Shown here piece by piece: positions 59,484 through 59,618 of a stretch of 59,618 nt of DNA; positions within the stretch are counted from its first letter, which is position 1, and every line of letters starts with the position of its first letter. Position numbers and translations under genes: made by a program. This stretch comes from Polyangiaceae bacterium (GTDB lineage: Bacteria > Myxococcota_A > Polyangia > Polyangiales > Polyangiaceae). The notes beneath the pieces are model-generated. The model did not search any database. It was not told the DNA's origin and saw only the letters and a list, made by a program, of their open reading frames with translations. The DNA lies in assembly GCA_016933275.1 (NCBI GenBank), contig JAFGBI010000316.1, positions 1-59,618 on the forward strand, read 5' to 3'.

Positions 59484-59618
59484 TCACCGGCAACTTCAGC
59501 GCTGAGCCGGGCAACGACTTCAACACGCGCATTCAGCCTGGATTTCGCGCCGACGACGGACGCCATGCTGGAATCCGAAGCAGATTTCGAGCCTTGTCCG
59601 CGTTCGGCGCGCGCAGAA

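Overview
The window is very GC-rich and is packed with eukaryote-like signalling genes: Ser/Thr kinases, a PP2C phosphatase, many FHA domains, and lipoproteins with Thr-Gly-Gly linkers. It also has a CASTOR/POLLUX-type channel and many translationally coupled (ATGA/GTGA) gene pairs. This combination points to a myxobacterium, most likely Polyangiales (Myxococcota). That placement is an inference from gene content, not from a marker-gene comparison.

Layout. 1-6.8 kb (mostly - strand): an RCK-gated channel, a membrane-anchored kinase, a small polyhydroxyalkanoate-system protein (+) and an amidase homologue that has lost catalytic residues. 6.8-15.4 kb (- strand): a phospho-signalling block of zinc-ribbon/FHA protein, VWA/FHA membrane protein, PP2C phosphatase and a triple-FHA ABC transporter. 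15.6-18.8 kb: ribosomal proteins L19 (-) and L3 (+), then a pseudouridine synthase/rRNA methyltransferase fusion. 19-23.5 kb: a lipoprotein-like isoaspartyl methyltransferase, a winged-helix-like protein coupled to a GH30-like lipoprotein, and RlmE. 23.6-26.7 kb: two coupled radical SAM/SPASM enzymes followed by an unusual Cys-rich protein, a candidate new peptide or protein modification system. 27-33 kb: UbiX, a SAM methyltransferase, and a four-gene ECF sigma/FecR/envelope operon. 33.5-39.7 kb: small membrane and hypothetical genes, a VWA protein, decayed sequence, and a lipoprotein with two DUF3237-like domains. 40-44 kb (- strand): an operon for the archaeal-type mevalonate branch (UbiD-type decarboxylase, aconitase-X large and small subunits, isopentenyl phosphate kinase) plus a small coupled unknown. 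44-59 kb: an L,D-transpeptidase lipoprotein, a large TPR protein, a lipoprotein, pyruvate kinase, a second membrane kinase, a secreted alpha/beta hydrolase, an adenine-specific DNA methylase, a small membrane protein and a ZIP-permease fusion. The window ends in a decayed gene.

How the genes work together. The 40-44 kb operon would convert mevalonate 5-phosphate to isopentenyl diphosphate by dehydration, decarboxylation and phosphorylation. UbiX at 27 kb could supply the prenyl-FMN that the decarboxylase needs. The kinases, phosphatase and FHA proteins form a phosphothreonine switch that plausibly controls the FHA-ABC exporter. A family of short palindromic elements beginning CTAGAGC recurs at gene 3' ends through the window, supplies stop codons to three genes, and in one place forms a 160-bp element with terminal inverted repeats. 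Three separate enzyme-family proteins (amidase, GH30, LpqC/PHB-depolymerase-like) lack expected catalytic residues.
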